Shown: one piece after another, positions 18,571 to 27,713 of the stretch | Layout of the letters: every line of letters starts with the position of its first letter | Position numbering within the stretch: the first letter of the stretch is position 1 | Assembly: GCF_007667425.1 (NCBI RefSeq) | Contig: NZ_VDRC01000001.1 | Location: 558,001-622,000 of the forward strand | DNA from: Microbacterium sp. 1.5R | GTDB taxonomy: Bacteria; Actinomycetota; Actinomycetes; Actinomycetales; Microbacteriaceae | Direction of reading: 5' to 3' | Length of the DNA stretch: 64,000 nt | The notes under the pieces: generated by a model | Databases searched by the model: none | Seen by the model: the letters and a program-made list of their open reading frames with translations, nothing else | What the model was told of the DNA's origin: nothing | Translations under genes and position numbers: made by a program

Positions 18571-20112
18571 TCAGCCGACGGTCACCTCGACGCGGTGCCA
18601 GCCCTGGGCACCGTCGGGAGCCGGGGCTGCGGGCTCGGAGGTCTGCGTCTCGCCGTCGGCACTCACCGCACGGCACTCGATCGTGTGCGCGCCGGCCTCC
18701 GCCGTCCACGGGAGACTCCACTGCACCCACGTGTCAGCCGAGATCGCGCTCGCGAGCTCCGCGGTCTGCCACGAGCCGCCGTCGACGCGCACCTCGACGC
18801 CGTCGACCCCCACGTGCTGCTGCCAGGCCATGCCGGCGATCACGGCGTCGCCCGGCTCGATCCGCTGCCCGCGACGCGGCACGTCGATGCGCGACTGCAG
18901 CTTGACGGGACCGTGATCCGACCAGCCGCGCGTCGTCCAGTACGCGGTCACCCGGTCGAATCGCGTCACCTCGAGATTCGTCACCCACTTCGTCGCCGAC
19001 ACATATCCGTACAATCCGGGCACGACCATGCGCACCGGGAACCCGTGCTCGAGCGGCAGCGGGTCTCCGTTCATGCCGACGGCGAGCAGCGCGTCGCGGT
19101 CGTCGGTGAGCGCCTCGATCGGCGTGGACGCCGTGAAGCCGTCGGACGAGGTGGACAGCACCATGTCGGCATCCGAATCCACACCCGCGCGAGCCAGAAG
19201 ATCGCGGATGGGATGGCCGAGCCAGCGCGCGTTGCCGATGAGGTCCCCACCCACCGAGTTCGACACGCACGCGAGCGTCACGTGCGACTCCTGCATCGGG
19301 AGGGAGAGCAGCTCGTCCCAGCCGATCTCGACCTCGCGCTCCACCATGCCGTGGATGCGCAGTCGCCAATCCGCCGGATCGATGCGCGGAACGACGAGCG
19401 CGGTGTCGATGCGGTAGAACTCGGCGTTCGGGGTGACCACAGGGGCGAGGCCCTGGATGCCGAGATCGGCGCCGGCGGCGACAGGGGCGGCGGGGCTGGC
19501 GGGCTGCGGAAGCCGGAGCGCGGAGCGCACTGCCTCGATCGACCGCGTCGCCCCGCGCGCGACATTGGCGACGATGAGCGCCGCGACACCCGTGGCGGCG
19601 ACACCGGCGGTCCACAGCAGGAAGCGGCGGCGCTCCTCGGGTTCGGTGCGCACATAAGGCGCCGGCTGCACCGTGCGCATGAGCAGACGCAGAGCGATCA
19701 CGGCGACGACCCCCGCGACGAGTCCGGGGAGCCACGCGAACGGGCCGGCGCCTGGGCGGATCATCGCGACGACGAGGGCCAGCGCCCCGAGCGCTCCGAG
19801 AAGCACGGAGCCCAGCCCCGCACGGCGCGCCTCGAGGATGCCGGCGAGCGCGGCGACCGCGGCGAGGACGATGGCGATGCCGGTGATCAGAGCGGCCTTG
19901 TCGCCGGTGCCGAACAGCGCGATCGCGGCATCCTTCGCCCAGCTGGGCGCCAGGTCGATCAGGCCGCCGCCGATCACGGCGACAGGGCTCGCCGCCGGCT
20001 CGACGACCGCCGCGACGAGCTCGCCGACGCCGACCGCGACGACCGCCGCGCCCACGCCGGCCGCCGCTGATCGGAGTCGGCCGCCTCGGCGGGCGGTCAT
20101 GGCATGGCTCAT
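18571..20112 (-). CDS. Membrane-anchored molybdopterin-dependent oxidoreductase (sulfite-oxidase family)
   Basis: 513-aa protein with about five membrane segments in the first 185 residues, then a soluble sulfite-oxidase-fold domain presumably facing outside. The molybdenum-ligand cysteine lies in VTLACVSNSVGGDLIGNARW, and LEHGFPVRMVVPGLYGYVSATKW is the conserved cofactor region. The C-terminal Mo-co dimerisation domain runs from about residue 390. The substrate is unknown; related proteins oxidise sulfite or reduce oxidised thioethers. The ATG at 20112 is supported by TACGCT six bases upstream over the later ATG at 20100. Confidence 0.9.
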   Translation of the reverse strand: MSHAMTARRGGRLRSAAAGVGAAVVAVGVGELVAAVVEPAASPVAVIGGGLIDLAPSWAKDAAIALFGTGDKAALITGIAIVLAAVAALAGILEARRAGLGSVLLGALGALALVVAMIRPGAGPFAWLPGLVAGVVAVIALRLLMRTVQPAPYVRTEPEERRRFLLWTAGVAATGVAALIVANVARGATRSIEAVRSALRLPQPASPAAPVAAGADLGIQGLAPVVTPNAEFYRIDTALVVPRIDPADWRLRIHGMVEREVEIGWDELLSLPMQESHVTLACVSNSVGGDLIGNARWLGHPIRDLLARAGVDSDADMVLSTSSDGFTASTPIEALTDDRDALLAVGMNGDPLPLEHGFPVRMVVPGLYGYVSATKWVTNLEVTRFDRVTAYWTTRGWSDHGPVKLQSRIDVPRRGQRIEPGDAVIAGMAWQQHVGVDGVEVRVDGGSWQTAELASAISADTWVQWSLPWTAEAGAHTIECRAVSADGETQTSEPAAPAPDGAQGWHRVEVTVG

Positions 20113-20118
20113 GGACCG

Positions 20119-20124
20119 AGCGTA
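20119..20124 (-). promoter_or_regulatory. Leaderless -10 box for molybdopterin oxidoreductase
   Basis: Minus-strand TACGCT, six bases, then ATG at 20112; this decides between two in-frame ATGs. Confidence 0.6.
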
Positions 20125-20173
20125 ACCCCGGGACAGCCGTCCGAGGGCCGTGCAGCCCCCGGACGACGAGCGG

Positions 20174-21343
20174 TCAGAGCGCGTTGCGCCGCGCGACCTC
20201 GCCGAGCCACGCCAGCGACGGCTTCGGCGAACGGGCGAACGTCTCGCGATCGAAGCCGATCAGGCCGAACGTCGGGGCGAAGCCGCTCGCCCATTCGTAA
20301 TTGTCGAGCGCGCTCCAGTGCTGGTAGGCCCGCACGTCGATGCCGTCCGAGATCGCACGGTGCAGCCCTTCCAGGGCGCCCTGCGTATAGGCGACACGGC
20401 GGGTGTCGTCGGCCGTGGCGATGCCGTTCTCGGTCACCAGGACCGGTACGCCACCGCTGCGCTCCCACGCACTGCGCACACCGAGCTCCAGCGCCTCCGG
20501 GAAGAACTCCCATCCGGTGAGGGTGGTCTCGACGTCCTCGGCGACGGGCCGCGGCCCCTCCGGCCCGATGAACGTGCGGGTGTACGCCTGCACGCCGACG
20601 AAGTCGTCGCCGGCGGACTGCTCCAGGTACCAATGGTCGCGGGGGTCGCCGTACTTGGCGAGCATCTCGTCGGCGCCGGGTTCCCCCGTGGAGTGGAACG
20701 CCTGCGTGGCGATCGTCCACCCCGCCTGGATGCCGGACTGCGAGTGCAGGATCTCCGACGCCCGGTGGTGCGCGTCGAGCAGCGTGTCGGCGACAGCGAG
20801 GTCGGGGTTCGGCAGGCCGTAGGCGACGAGGTTCGCGGCATCCTCTCCCCCGGCGAGCATGGCGGCGATGTTCGGCTCGTTGATCGTGCACACGTAGGTG
20901 ACGTCATCGAGGATCGGGAGCACCGTCTCGACGTACCGGCCGAACAGGTCCACGGCGTCGGACGCCCGCCAGAAGCCGTCCCTCTGGAACCATTGCGGCA
21001 CCGTGAAGTGCATGAGCGTCACCGTCGGGTCGAGCCCGTTGTCGCGGGCGGTGTCGATCATCCGCCGGTAGTGGTCGAGCATCGCCCGCGACACGAAGCC
21101 GCGTTCGGGCTCGATCCGCGCCCACTCCACCGAGAACCGGTAGGAGTTGAGTCCGGCCTCGGCGAGCAGACGCATGTCCTCCGGGTATCGGTGGAAGTGA
21201 TCGGCGGCGTCGCCCGAGGGCTCCACCATCGGTGACCCGGGGGCATGCTCCATGGCCCACCAGTTGCTGGTCGTGTTGTTCCCCTCCACCTGATGGGCTG
21301 CGGTGGCAGCGCCCCAGAGAAAGCCGTCAGGGAATGCGAGCAC
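20174..21343 (-). CDS. GH1 family beta-glucosidase
   Basis: 389-aa cytoplasmic glycoside hydrolase family 1 enzyme (no signal peptide). The acid/base glutamate is E156 in TINEPN and the nucleophile E305 in VLVTENG. The N-terminal FPDGFLWGAATAAHQVEG is the family signature. Slightly shorter than usual (430-480 aa), so some loops are trimmed. GTG start at 21343 with AAAGGAG. It follows the ABC ATPase by 12 bases in the same operon, so it probably hydrolyses the imported beta-linked di- or oligosaccharide. Confidence 0.93.
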   Translation of the reverse strand: MLAFPDGFLWGAATAAHQVEGNNTTSNWWAMEHAPGSPMVEPSGDAADHFHRYPEDMRLLAEAGLNSYRFSVEWARIEPERGFVSRAMLDHYRRMIDTARDNGLDPTVTLMHFTVPQWFQRDGFWRASDAVDLFGRYVETVLPILDDVTYVCTINEPNIAAMLAGGEDAANLVAYGLPNPDLAVADTLLDAHHRASEILHSQSGIQAGWTIATQAFHSTGEPGADEMLAKYGDPRDHWYLEQSAGDDFVGVQAYTRTFIGPEGPRPVAEDVETTLTGWEFFPEALELGVRSAWERSGGVPVLVTENGIATADDTRRVAYTQGALEGLHRAISDGIDVRAYQHWSALDNYEWASGFAPTFGLIGFDRETFARSPKPSLAWLGEVARRNAL

Positions 21344-21355
21344 GAGTGCTCCTTT

Positions 21356-23068
21356 CTATCTCGAGATACGTGATGGATTCGGCACGGCATCGAGCAGCTG
21401 GACCGTGTACGGATCCTCCGGATGCTGCAGCACCTCGGCCGTCTCGCCGCGCTCGACGACGCGACCGCCGTTGAGCACGAGGATGTTCTCGGTCACGAGC
21501 CGCGCGCTCAGCAGATCGTGCGTGATGTAGAGCATGCTGATGCCCCACCGTTCGCGCAGGTCTTCGAGCAGCGCCAGCACCCCGGCGCGCAGCGACACGT
21601 CGAGCATCGACACCGGCTCGTCGGCGATGAGCACTTGCGGGTCGCTGGCGAGCGCCCGCGCGATGACCACGCGCTGACGCTGTCCGCCGGAGAGCTGATG
21701 CGGCAGCTTCGCCGCGAACTGCTCAACGGGTGTGAGTCCGACCGTCTCGAGCAGCTCCAGCACACGGGCGCGTGCCTCGGCTCCGCGGAGCGCCGTGTAG
21801 TTGCGCACCGGTCGACTGAGCGTGTACTCGACCGTGTGCAGCGGGTTGAGCGCCGCGTACGGATCCTGGAACACCATCTGCACGTCCTTACGGAGGTCTC
21901 GCAGACCCCTCCGTCGCAGCGAGGCGACGTCCACGTCGCCGAAGCGCACCGATCCGTCCGAGGGCTTCTCGACTCCGGTGATGAGCTTCGCGATCGTCGA
22001 CTTGCCCGAGCCGGACGCGCCGACGAGTGCGAGCGCCTCCCCCGGCTCCAGGCGGAACGACACGTCGTCCACCGCGGTGACCGGCTTCTCACCTCGCCGG
22101 CGGGCCGGGTAGACCTTCGACACGCCCTCCAGCACGATCGCCGCGTCCGCCCGACGGGTGTCGCGCTGCGAGACGGTCGGCACCGTCTCGGTGACGTCGG
22201 TCCGCGCGCGCCCTTCGCGGCGGCGGGTGCCCAGGTCGACGAAGCCGGGGATCGTGATCTTCTCGGCGCGGGGGTCGGCGTAGTGGCTGAGCAGCATCCG
22301 CGTGTACTCGTCCTGCGGTCTGTGCAGGATGTCGAGGCTCGGTGCGTCCTCGACGATCCTCCCCTCGTGCATCACCATGACGCGATCAGTCGCCTCGAGC
22401 ACGATGCCGAGGTCATGGCTGATGAGGATCGCCGTGAAACCCTCCGTGCGCTGCAGGTCTTTGATCGTGTCCATCACCGCGTGCTGCACGAGGACATCGA
22501 GCGCAGTGGTCGGCTCGTCGAACACCATGAGCTGCGGCTCCAGCGACAGTGCGAGCGCGATCGAGGCACGCTGCCGCATACCGCCCGACAGCTCGCCCGG
22601 ATAGCTGGCCAGCACGCTCGGGTCGAGCCCGACCTTGCCGACGAGCTCCTGTGCCCTGGCCTCGCGGTCGTCGCTGGGGACGTGGCCGTGCGCGGCGAAG
22701 ATGTCGCGGAAGTGGTCGCCGACCTTGCGCACCGGGTTGAGGGCGTTCATGCCCGACTGCAGCACCATGGCGAACCCGCCCTGGCGCTGACGGCGGAGCT
22801 CCTCGGCATCGAGCTCGCGGATGTCGCGCCCGCCGAAGAGGATGCGCCCGGCGCTGATGCGCGCCGGCGGCTTCTGCAGCCGGGTGAGTGCGAAGCCGAG
22901 GGTCGACTTGCCCGACCCCGACTCCCCCACGAGGCCCACGAACTCGCCTCGGCGCAGCGTGAACGACACGTCCTCGACAGCGGGCACGGGGGTGGCACCC
23001 GGCGAGGCGTACTCGACGGAGAGGGATTCGACCTGCAGCAGGACGTCGTTCTCGGTCATGGCGCTCAT
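21356..23068 (-). CDS. Fused double ABC ATPase (Dpp/Opp DF type)
   Basis: 570-aa cytoplasmic protein joining two DppD/DppF-like ATPases. Domain 1 has Walker A GESGSGKST and signature LSGGMRQRASIALAL. Domain 2 has GASGSGKST, signature LSGGQRQRVVIARAL and IADEPVSMLD. Each domain carries the C-terminal extension typical of oligopeptide-type ATPases (HRPQDEYTRMLL). ATG at 23068 overlaps the permease stop by four bases. It powers the two permeases encoded upstream. Confidence 0.93.
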   Translation of the reverse strand: MSAMTENDVLLQVESLSVEYASPGATPVPAVEDVSFTLRRGEFVGLVGESGSGKSTLGFALTRLQKPPARISAGRILFGGRDIRELDAEELRRQRQGGFAMVLQSGMNALNPVRKVGDHFRDIFAAHGHVPSDDREARAQELVGKVGLDPSVLASYPGELSGGMRQRASIALALSLEPQLMVFDEPTTALDVLVQHAVMDTIKDLQRTEGFTAILISHDLGIVLEATDRVMVMHEGRIVEDAPSLDILHRPQDEYTRMLLSHYADPRAEKITIPGFVDLGTRRREGRARTDVTETVPTVSQRDTRRADAAIVLEGVSKVYPARRRGEKPVTAVDDVSFRLEPGEALALVGASGSGKSTIAKLITGVEKPSDGSVRFGDVDVASLRRRGLRDLRKDVQMVFQDPYAALNPLHTVEYTLSRPVRNYTALRGAEARARVLELLETVGLTPVEQFAAKLPHQLSGGQRQRVVIARALASDPQVLIADEPVSMLDVSLRAGVLALLEDLRERWGISMLYITHDLLSARLVTENILVLNGGRVVERGETAEVLQHPEDPYTVQLLDAVPNPSRISR

Positions 23069-23988
23069 CGGCCCTTCCCTTCGCGCAGGCGCGGATTCGA
23101 GATGCCGTCCACGCCGAAGTTGATGAGTGTGAGGCTCAGCGCCAGCAGCGCGATGCAGAGACCGGGGGCGAACAGCAGCAGCCACTGCCCGGTGAGCAGG
23201 GAGTTGGAGTTCTGCGCCCAATAGAGCATCGTGCCCCAGCTGACGATGCTGGAGTCGCCGAGCCCGAGGAACTCGAGGCCGGCCTCGGCGAGGATCGCCG
23301 CGGTCGCTGCGCCGAACAGGGTGCCGGCGATGATCGAGGTCATGTTCGGCAGGATCTCCCGGAACACGATGCGCGCCGGACTGTCGCCCGAGAACTGCGC
23401 CGAGGCGACGAAGTCGTTGCCCCGGAGCGACTGCGTCTGACTGCGCAGCACTCGTGCTCCCCACGCCCACCCGGTGATCACGATCACCGCGATGATCATG
23501 AGGATGCCGCCGTTCTGCAGGTACGCCGCGATGACGATCATGAGCGGCAGGCCGGGGATGACGAGGAAGAGGTTGACGATGAAGCCGATGACCTCTCCCG
23601 CGAAGCCGCGGATGTAGCCCCAGCTGAGTCCGATCAGCACGGCGACGACGGTGGAGAGGATGCCGGCCGCGAGCCCGACCAGCAGACTGATCTGGGAGCC
23701 GTAGATCAGCTGGCTCAGGACGTCTTCCCCGGCCGCCGTCGTGCCCAGCCAATGCGCGGCCGAGGCGTCCGCGTTGCGCTCGAAGCCGTTGTCCTTCGCG
23801 CCGTACGGCGCCAGCAGCGGTGCGAACACCGCGACCAGCACGAACAGGCCGAGGATGATGAGGCCGAGCCGCGCCTTGCCGTTGGACCAGAGCGTGCCGA
23901 CCATCCGGCCGAAGGCGCGCCAGGGGCTCGGCGCGGCGATCCGGTCGGTCGGCACCTTGACGGTGATGGTCTTTTCCGAAGCGTTCAT
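23065..23988 (-). CDS. ABC permease, DppC/OppC type
   Basis: 307-aa membrane protein with a DppC-type N-terminal segment, the loop HWLGTTAAGEDVLSQLIYGS, and the cytoplasmic EAA-like loop QFSGDSPARIVFREILPNM. About six membrane helices are evident. Four-base start/stop overlaps join it to both neighbours, implying strict co-translation with the DppB-like subunit and the ATPase. Confidence 0.92.
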   Translation of the reverse strand: MNASEKTITVKVPTDRIAAPSPWRAFGRMVGTLWSNGKARLGLIILGLFVLVAVFAPLLAPYGAKDNGFERNADASAAHWLGTTAAGEDVLSQLIYGSQISLLVGLAAGILSTVVAVLIGLSWGYIRGFAGEVIGFIVNLFLVIPGLPLMIVIAAYLQNGGILMIIAVIVITGWAWGARVLRSQTQSLRGNDFVASAQFSGDSPARIVFREILPNMTSIIAGTLFGAATAAILAEAGLEFLGLGDSSIVSWGTMLYWAQNSNSLLTGQWLLLFAPGLCIALLALSLTLINFGVDGISNPRLREGKGR

Positions 23989-24965
23989 CGGCGAGTCCTC
24001 GGGTCGAGAGCCCCGTAGAGGATGTCCACGAGGAAGTTGGCGATGAGCACGCTCACGGTGATCATCAGGAAGAGCGCCTGCATGAGCGGGTAGTCCTGCC
24101 CGATCACGGCGTTGAAGAGCAGATACCCGATGCCGGGGTACTGGAAGACCTGCTCCACGAGGATCGACCCGCCGACCACGCCTCCGAGCGTGAGGCCGAA
24201 GCCGGTGAGGTTCGGCAGGATCGCGTTGCGGGCGGCGTAGCGGAGGGCGATCGTGCGGCCACGCAGACCGTTCGCCTCGGCGAAGGTCACGTAGTCCTCG
24301 CCGAGCGTGTTGATCATCGCGTTGCGCATGCCGATGATCCAGCCGCCGAGCGACGTCAGCAGGATCGTCAGGGCAGGCAGGATCGCGTGCCGCACCAGGT
24401 CGGCGACGAAGTCGCCCGTGAACCCCGGGGCGGTGGTCGCGGCGTAGGCCCCCGTCGTGGGGAACCAGTGCAGCACGTAGCCGAGGAAGAACAGCAGCAG
24501 CAGCGCCGTCCAGAAGTACGGGAACGTGCTGAGGAACGAGCCGGTCAGCGTCGGCATCGTGTCGAGCCACGTGCCGCGGCGCCACGCGGCGGTGACGCCT
24601 ATCAGCGTGCCGATCACGAACGCGAGGATCGTGACGATGCCGACGAGGCCGATCGTGTACGGCAGCGCCGTCGAGACCATGCTCGACACGCTCTGCGGGT
24701 AGAACGTGTACGAGACGCCGAAGTCGAGCCGGACGACCTGACCGAGGTAGGCCACGTACTGGTCCCACAGCGATCCGGTCGGCACGCCGAGCTGCGCCTC
24801 GATGGCGCGCCTGGTCGCATCGGACACCGGGCCGTTCTGCGAGAGCTTCGCGATCGCGGCATCCGCCGGCGACCCGGGCATCATGCGCGGGAGGAAGAAG
24901 TTCAGGGTGACCGCGGCCCACAGCGTGAGCACGAACAGGCCGAGCTTCTGGAGGACGTACTTCAC
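23985..24965 (-). CDS. ABC permease, DppB/OppB type
   Basis: 326-aa permease starting MKYVLQKLGLFVLTLWAAVTL, the classic N-terminal helix of DppB-like subunits, followed by NFFLPRMMPGSPADAA. The C-terminal loop reads YAARNAILPNLTGFGL and VEQVFQYPGIGYLLFNAV, both conserved. The GTG at 24965 overlaps the binding-protein stop (GTGA), so an upstream in-frame start inside that gene was rejected. Confidence 0.92.
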   Translation of the reverse strand: MKYVLQKLGLFVLTLWAAVTLNFFLPRMMPGSPADAAIAKLSQNGPVSDATRRAIEAQLGVPTGSLWDQYVAYLGQVVRLDFGVSYTFYPQSVSSMVSTALPYTIGLVGIVTILAFVIGTLIGVTAAWRRGTWLDTMPTLTGSFLSTFPYFWTALLLLFFLGYVLHWFPTTGAYAATTAPGFTGDFVADLVRHAILPALTILLTSLGGWIIGMRNAMINTLGEDYVTFAEANGLRGRTIALRYAARNAILPNLTGFGLTLGGVVGGSILVEQVFQYPGIGYLLFNAVIGQDYPLMQALFLMITVSVLIANFLVDILYGALDPRTRR

Positions 24966-26626
24966 TTGTCGTCTCCCTTCACGCGCTCGAGCTTCGTGAA
25001 GATCAGCAGCGGTGCCGAGTCGTAGTTCTGCGGGATCATGTACGGGTCGTCGGCGCTGGGCCATCCGGTGAACTTCTCGTCGTTGAAGAGACCCCAGATG
25101 CCGCCGTAGTACATGCCGATCACGGGAACCTCGTCGTAGACGATCCCCTGCAGTTCGTGCACGATCTCGGTCTGACGCGCGGGGTCGATCGTCTCGCGGT
25201 ACTCGGCCAGCAGCGCATCGGCCTCGTCGGAGCGATAGCGCTCGAAGTTGTTGGCCGTCGCCTCGCCGGACGGCACGTAGAACTCGCTCGACAGCAGGTT
25301 GTTGTACGCCTGGTAGGGGTCGCCGCCGCCCATGCCACCGATCGCCATCTCGAAGTCGCCGTTGCTGATGGCACTCTGGTAGCCGGCCGGCTGCGGGAGC
25401 TTGAGGGTGACCTTCACCCCCACGTCCGCGAGCTGACGCTGCACGGTCTGCGCCGCGCGCGTCCAGTCGGAATAGCCGTTCGCGGTGGTGAGCGCGAACT
25501 CCAGCTGCTCGCCGTCCGGACCCACGAGGCGGTCGCCGTCGAGCGTGTAGCCCGACTCGGCGAAGGCCGCGAGCGCGGCATCCCTGTCCTGCGTGATCAT
25601 GCCGCCGTCGGGGATCGACGGGTCGAGGTACTCCTCCTGGTTGGGCAGGATCAGGCCGGTCTGCCCGGCCGGCTGCATGTACCCCTCGGATGCCGTCTCG
25701 GCGATCTCGTCACGGTTCAGCGCGAGCGCGATGCCGCGGCGCACATTGACGTCGTCGAACGGGGCGACCTCGAGGTTCGGGAGCAGCGCGATCACGCCAC
25801 CCGGCGGGAACCACCAGGTGTTGTGCTCGCTCGCGGCACCCCACGTCCCCTCGACGTCGGAGATGAACGAGTATGACCAGTCGTACCCGCGCGTGACGGT
25901 GTCGAGCTGGGTGTTCGTGGCCGGCAGGATGATGTGCTCGATCTCGATGTCGTCGGCCTGCCAGTAGTCGGGGTTCCTGTCCATCGAATACTGCTGGTCG
26001 TTGTAGTTGCCGAGCACGAACGGACCGGTGCCGACCGGGTTCTCGTTGCGGAATGTGCCGGGGTCCTTCACGTCGGCCCAGAGGTGCTCGGGGACGATCA
26101 TCGTGAGACCGAGGATCGAGAGCGAGGGGGCGTCGTCGCCCTGCAGGTGCATGATCACGTCGTCGCCGGAGGTCTCGACGGACTCGAGGTGCTGCCACGC
26201 GCCCTTGATGTCGAGCGAGGGGTTGTCCTTCAGCAGCTGGAACGTGAAGACGACGTCGTCGGGCGTGAGCTGCTCGCCGTCGCTCCACTCGACGTCGTCG
26301 CGGATCGTCATCACGACGGTGCGTGCGTCGGGCTGCGACCAGGACTCGGCCAGCCACGGGTTGAGCGTGTTGTCGAGCGGGTTCACGAGGATCAACGGCT
26401 CGTAGATCCACCGCGACGCGGTGCGCGTGTTGGTCAGGTACGGGTTGAAGTTCCGCGTGAAGAACGGATTGCCCTTGTCGGCGTTGATCAGCATCGTGTC
26501 GTCGCCGATCGAGGGATCGGGCTGAGAACTGATCTGGATGCTGCAGCCGCTGAGCACCACGGCTGCTGCCGCGAGCCCCACGATCGCTGCTCTGCGCCAG
26601 CGTCGGAGCATGTGCGTCGTCGCCAC
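24962..26626 (-). CDS. ABC substrate-binding lipoprotein, family 5
   Basis: 554-aa extracellular solute-binding protein of the peptide/oligosaccharide group. Signal peptide with lipobox LSGC around residue 28. Family segments are SWSQPDARTVVMTIRDDVEWSDGEQLTPDDVVF and GTGPFVLGNY. Family 5 proteins bind peptides, but members next to glycosidases bind cello- or other beta-oligosaccharides; the GH1 gene in this operon favours that. GTG start at 26626 with GAGGTGG; an ATG five codons later is possible. Confidence 0.92.
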   Translation of the reverse strand: MATTHMLRRWRRAAIVGLAAAAVVLSGCSIQISSQPDPSIGDDTMLINADKGNPFFTRNFNPYLTNTRTASRWIYEPLILVNPLDNTLNPWLAESWSQPDARTVVMTIRDDVEWSDGEQLTPDDVVFTFQLLKDNPSLDIKGAWQHLESVETSGDDVIMHLQGDDAPSLSILGLTMIVPEHLWADVKDPGTFRNENPVGTGPFVLGNYNDQQYSMDRNPDYWQADDIEIEHIILPATNTQLDTVTRGYDWSYSFISDVEGTWGAASEHNTWWFPPGGVIALLPNLEVAPFDDVNVRRGIALALNRDEIAETASEGYMQPAGQTGLILPNQEEYLDPSIPDGGMITQDRDAALAAFAESGYTLDGDRLVGPDGEQLEFALTTANGYSDWTRAAQTVQRQLADVGVKVTLKLPQPAGYQSAISNGDFEMAIGGMGGGDPYQAYNNLLSSEFYVPSGEATANNFERYRSDEADALLAEYRETIDPARQTEIVHELQGIVYDEVPVIGMYYGGIWGLFNDEKFTGWPSADDPYMIPQNYDSAPLLIFTKLERVKGDDK

Positions 26627-26701
26627 ACTGCCACCTCATGTCGTCTGTGTCATGAAGGGTCCCGCGGGTCGGGACGCCCTGCGGACGGAGCCGCATAAGC
26701 G

Positions 26702-26731
26702 ATTGTAAGCGCATACATTTTCTGGATGCAA
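26702..26731 (-). promoter_or_regulatory. Sigma-70-like promoter with overlapping palindromic operator
   Basis: Minus strand TTGCAT (26726-26731) and TACAAT (26702-26707) are 18 bases apart, giving a leader of about 70 bases to the binding-protein gene. TGTATGCGCTTACA (26704-26717) is an inverted repeat with a central CG, overlapping the -10 box. It looks like a LacI-family operator that would occlude RNA polymerase. Confidence 0.7.
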
Positions 26732-26778
26732 CCCCTTGACGCTGCGCGCGCCGGAGGTCGAGAGTAGCGGTATGCGTC

Positions 26779-27225
26779 TCAGCCGCGTGGCGTGCGCAGC
26801 CCGGAGACCATGCTGCGAAGCGCACGCAGTGCGGCGTCCCGTTCTCGGTCGGTGAGGCCCGCCAGCATCCTCAGCTCGACCGAGCGCACCGCCGCACTCG
26901 CCGCCTCGAGGCTCGTCCGCCCGCGCGCGGTGAGCTGCGCCGGCAGCGCCTTGCCCACCGCGGCCTCGCGCGGTCGAGTGACGAACCCGTCGCGCTCGAG
27001 AGCCTGCAGCAGCACGTTCATCGACTGCCGCGTCACGAAGGTCCCGCGCGCGAGCTCGGAGTTCGTCAGACCGGGCCGCTGCGCAAGCAGTTCGAGGCAG
27101 GAGTAGTGCGTGATGGTCATGCCGAGCGGACGCAGCACGTCTTCCATCGCCACTCGGAGAGCGCTCGAGGCCTCCTTCAGGAGATAGCCGAGGGAGGTGT
27201 CGAGATCGATGCCGTCTTGACGCAT
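26779..27225 (-). CDS. MarR-family transcriptional regulator
   Basis: 148-aa winged-helix regulator. DNA-binding region: LTNSELARGTFVTRQSMNVLLQALERDGFV (residues 54-83), followed by the wing with PREAAVGKALPAQLTARG. It is divergent from the VOC gene, and two identical-arm palindromes lie between them, one touching its own start codon. It therefore probably represses both itself and the VOC gene. The ATG at 27225 was chosen because further upstream codons would run through the operators. Confidence 0.9.
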   Translation of the reverse strand: MRQDGIDLDTSLGYLLKEASSALRVAMEDVLRPLGMTITHYSCLELLAQRPGLTNSELARGTFVTRQSMNVLLQALERDGFVTRPREAAVGKALPAQLTARGRTSLEAASAAVRSVELRMLAGLTDRERDAALRALRSMVSGLRTPRG

Positions 27226-27268
27226 GTCAGTATTCTGACATAGGGTCAGACATGTCAGATAACTGACA
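27225..27268. promoter_or_regulatory. Paired palindromic operators for the MarR regulator
   Basis: TGTCAGTATTCTGACA (27225-27240) and TGTCAGATAACTGACA (27253-27268) share arms TGTCAG-N4-CTGACA, with centres 28 bases apart. The left site begins at the marR ATG and contains its probable -10 box (minus-strand CAGAAT, six bases before the ATG). Confidence 0.85.
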
Positions 27269-27296
27269 CACACGCCCTCTACGCGAAAGGCACATC

Positions 27297-27665
27297 ATGC
27301 CTGCCACCGGCCCCGACTTCCTGTCCCTGCAGGTGCACGACCTGTCCGCGAGCCAGGCCTTCTACGAGCGCTACCTCGGCCTCGTCCGCTCCCCGGCCGG
27401 CCCTCCGCACGCCGTCGTCTTCGACACCACGCCGATCGTCTTCGCCCTGCGAGACATCGTCGAGGGCACCGACATCAACGCCGGCCCCCACCCAGGCATC
27501 GGCGCCGCAATCTGGCTGCACGCCACCGAGGTGCAGGAGATCCACGACGCCCTCGCGGCCGACGGACACACCATACTCGCGGCGCCCATCGACGGACCCT
27601 TCGGCCGCACCTTCACCTTCGCCGACCCCGACGGCTATCGGATCACCCTGCACGACCGCGCCTGA
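27297..27665 (+). CDS. VOC (glyoxalase/dioxygenase-fold) family protein
   Basis: 122-aa single-module vicinal-oxygen-chelate protein. Typical strands include FLSLQVHDLSASQAFYERYLGL, AAIWLHATEVQEIHDAL and the C-terminal TFTFADPDGYRITLHD. Such small proteins are glyoxalases, dioxygenases or antibiotic-binding proteins, and the substrate cannot be named. GAAAGG precedes the ATG. Control by the divergent MarR regulator suggests induction by a small, perhaps toxic, molecule. Confidence 0.88.
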   Translation: MPATGPDFLSLQVHDLSASQAFYERYLGLVRSPAGPPHAVVFDTTPIVFALRDIVEGTDINAGPHPGIGAAIWLHATEVQEIHDALAADGHTILAAPIDGPFGRTFTFADPDGYRITLHDRA

Positions 27666-27713
27666 GATGGGCGCTCGGGGCGACGCCCGGCGTCACGCGC
27701 GAGGGTGCGAGCC

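Noticed and set aside
16675..20070. Long plus-strand open frame opposite metG and the molybdopterin oxidoreductase
   Set aside because: Shadow of two well-supported minus-strand genes; the translation has no recognisable motif.
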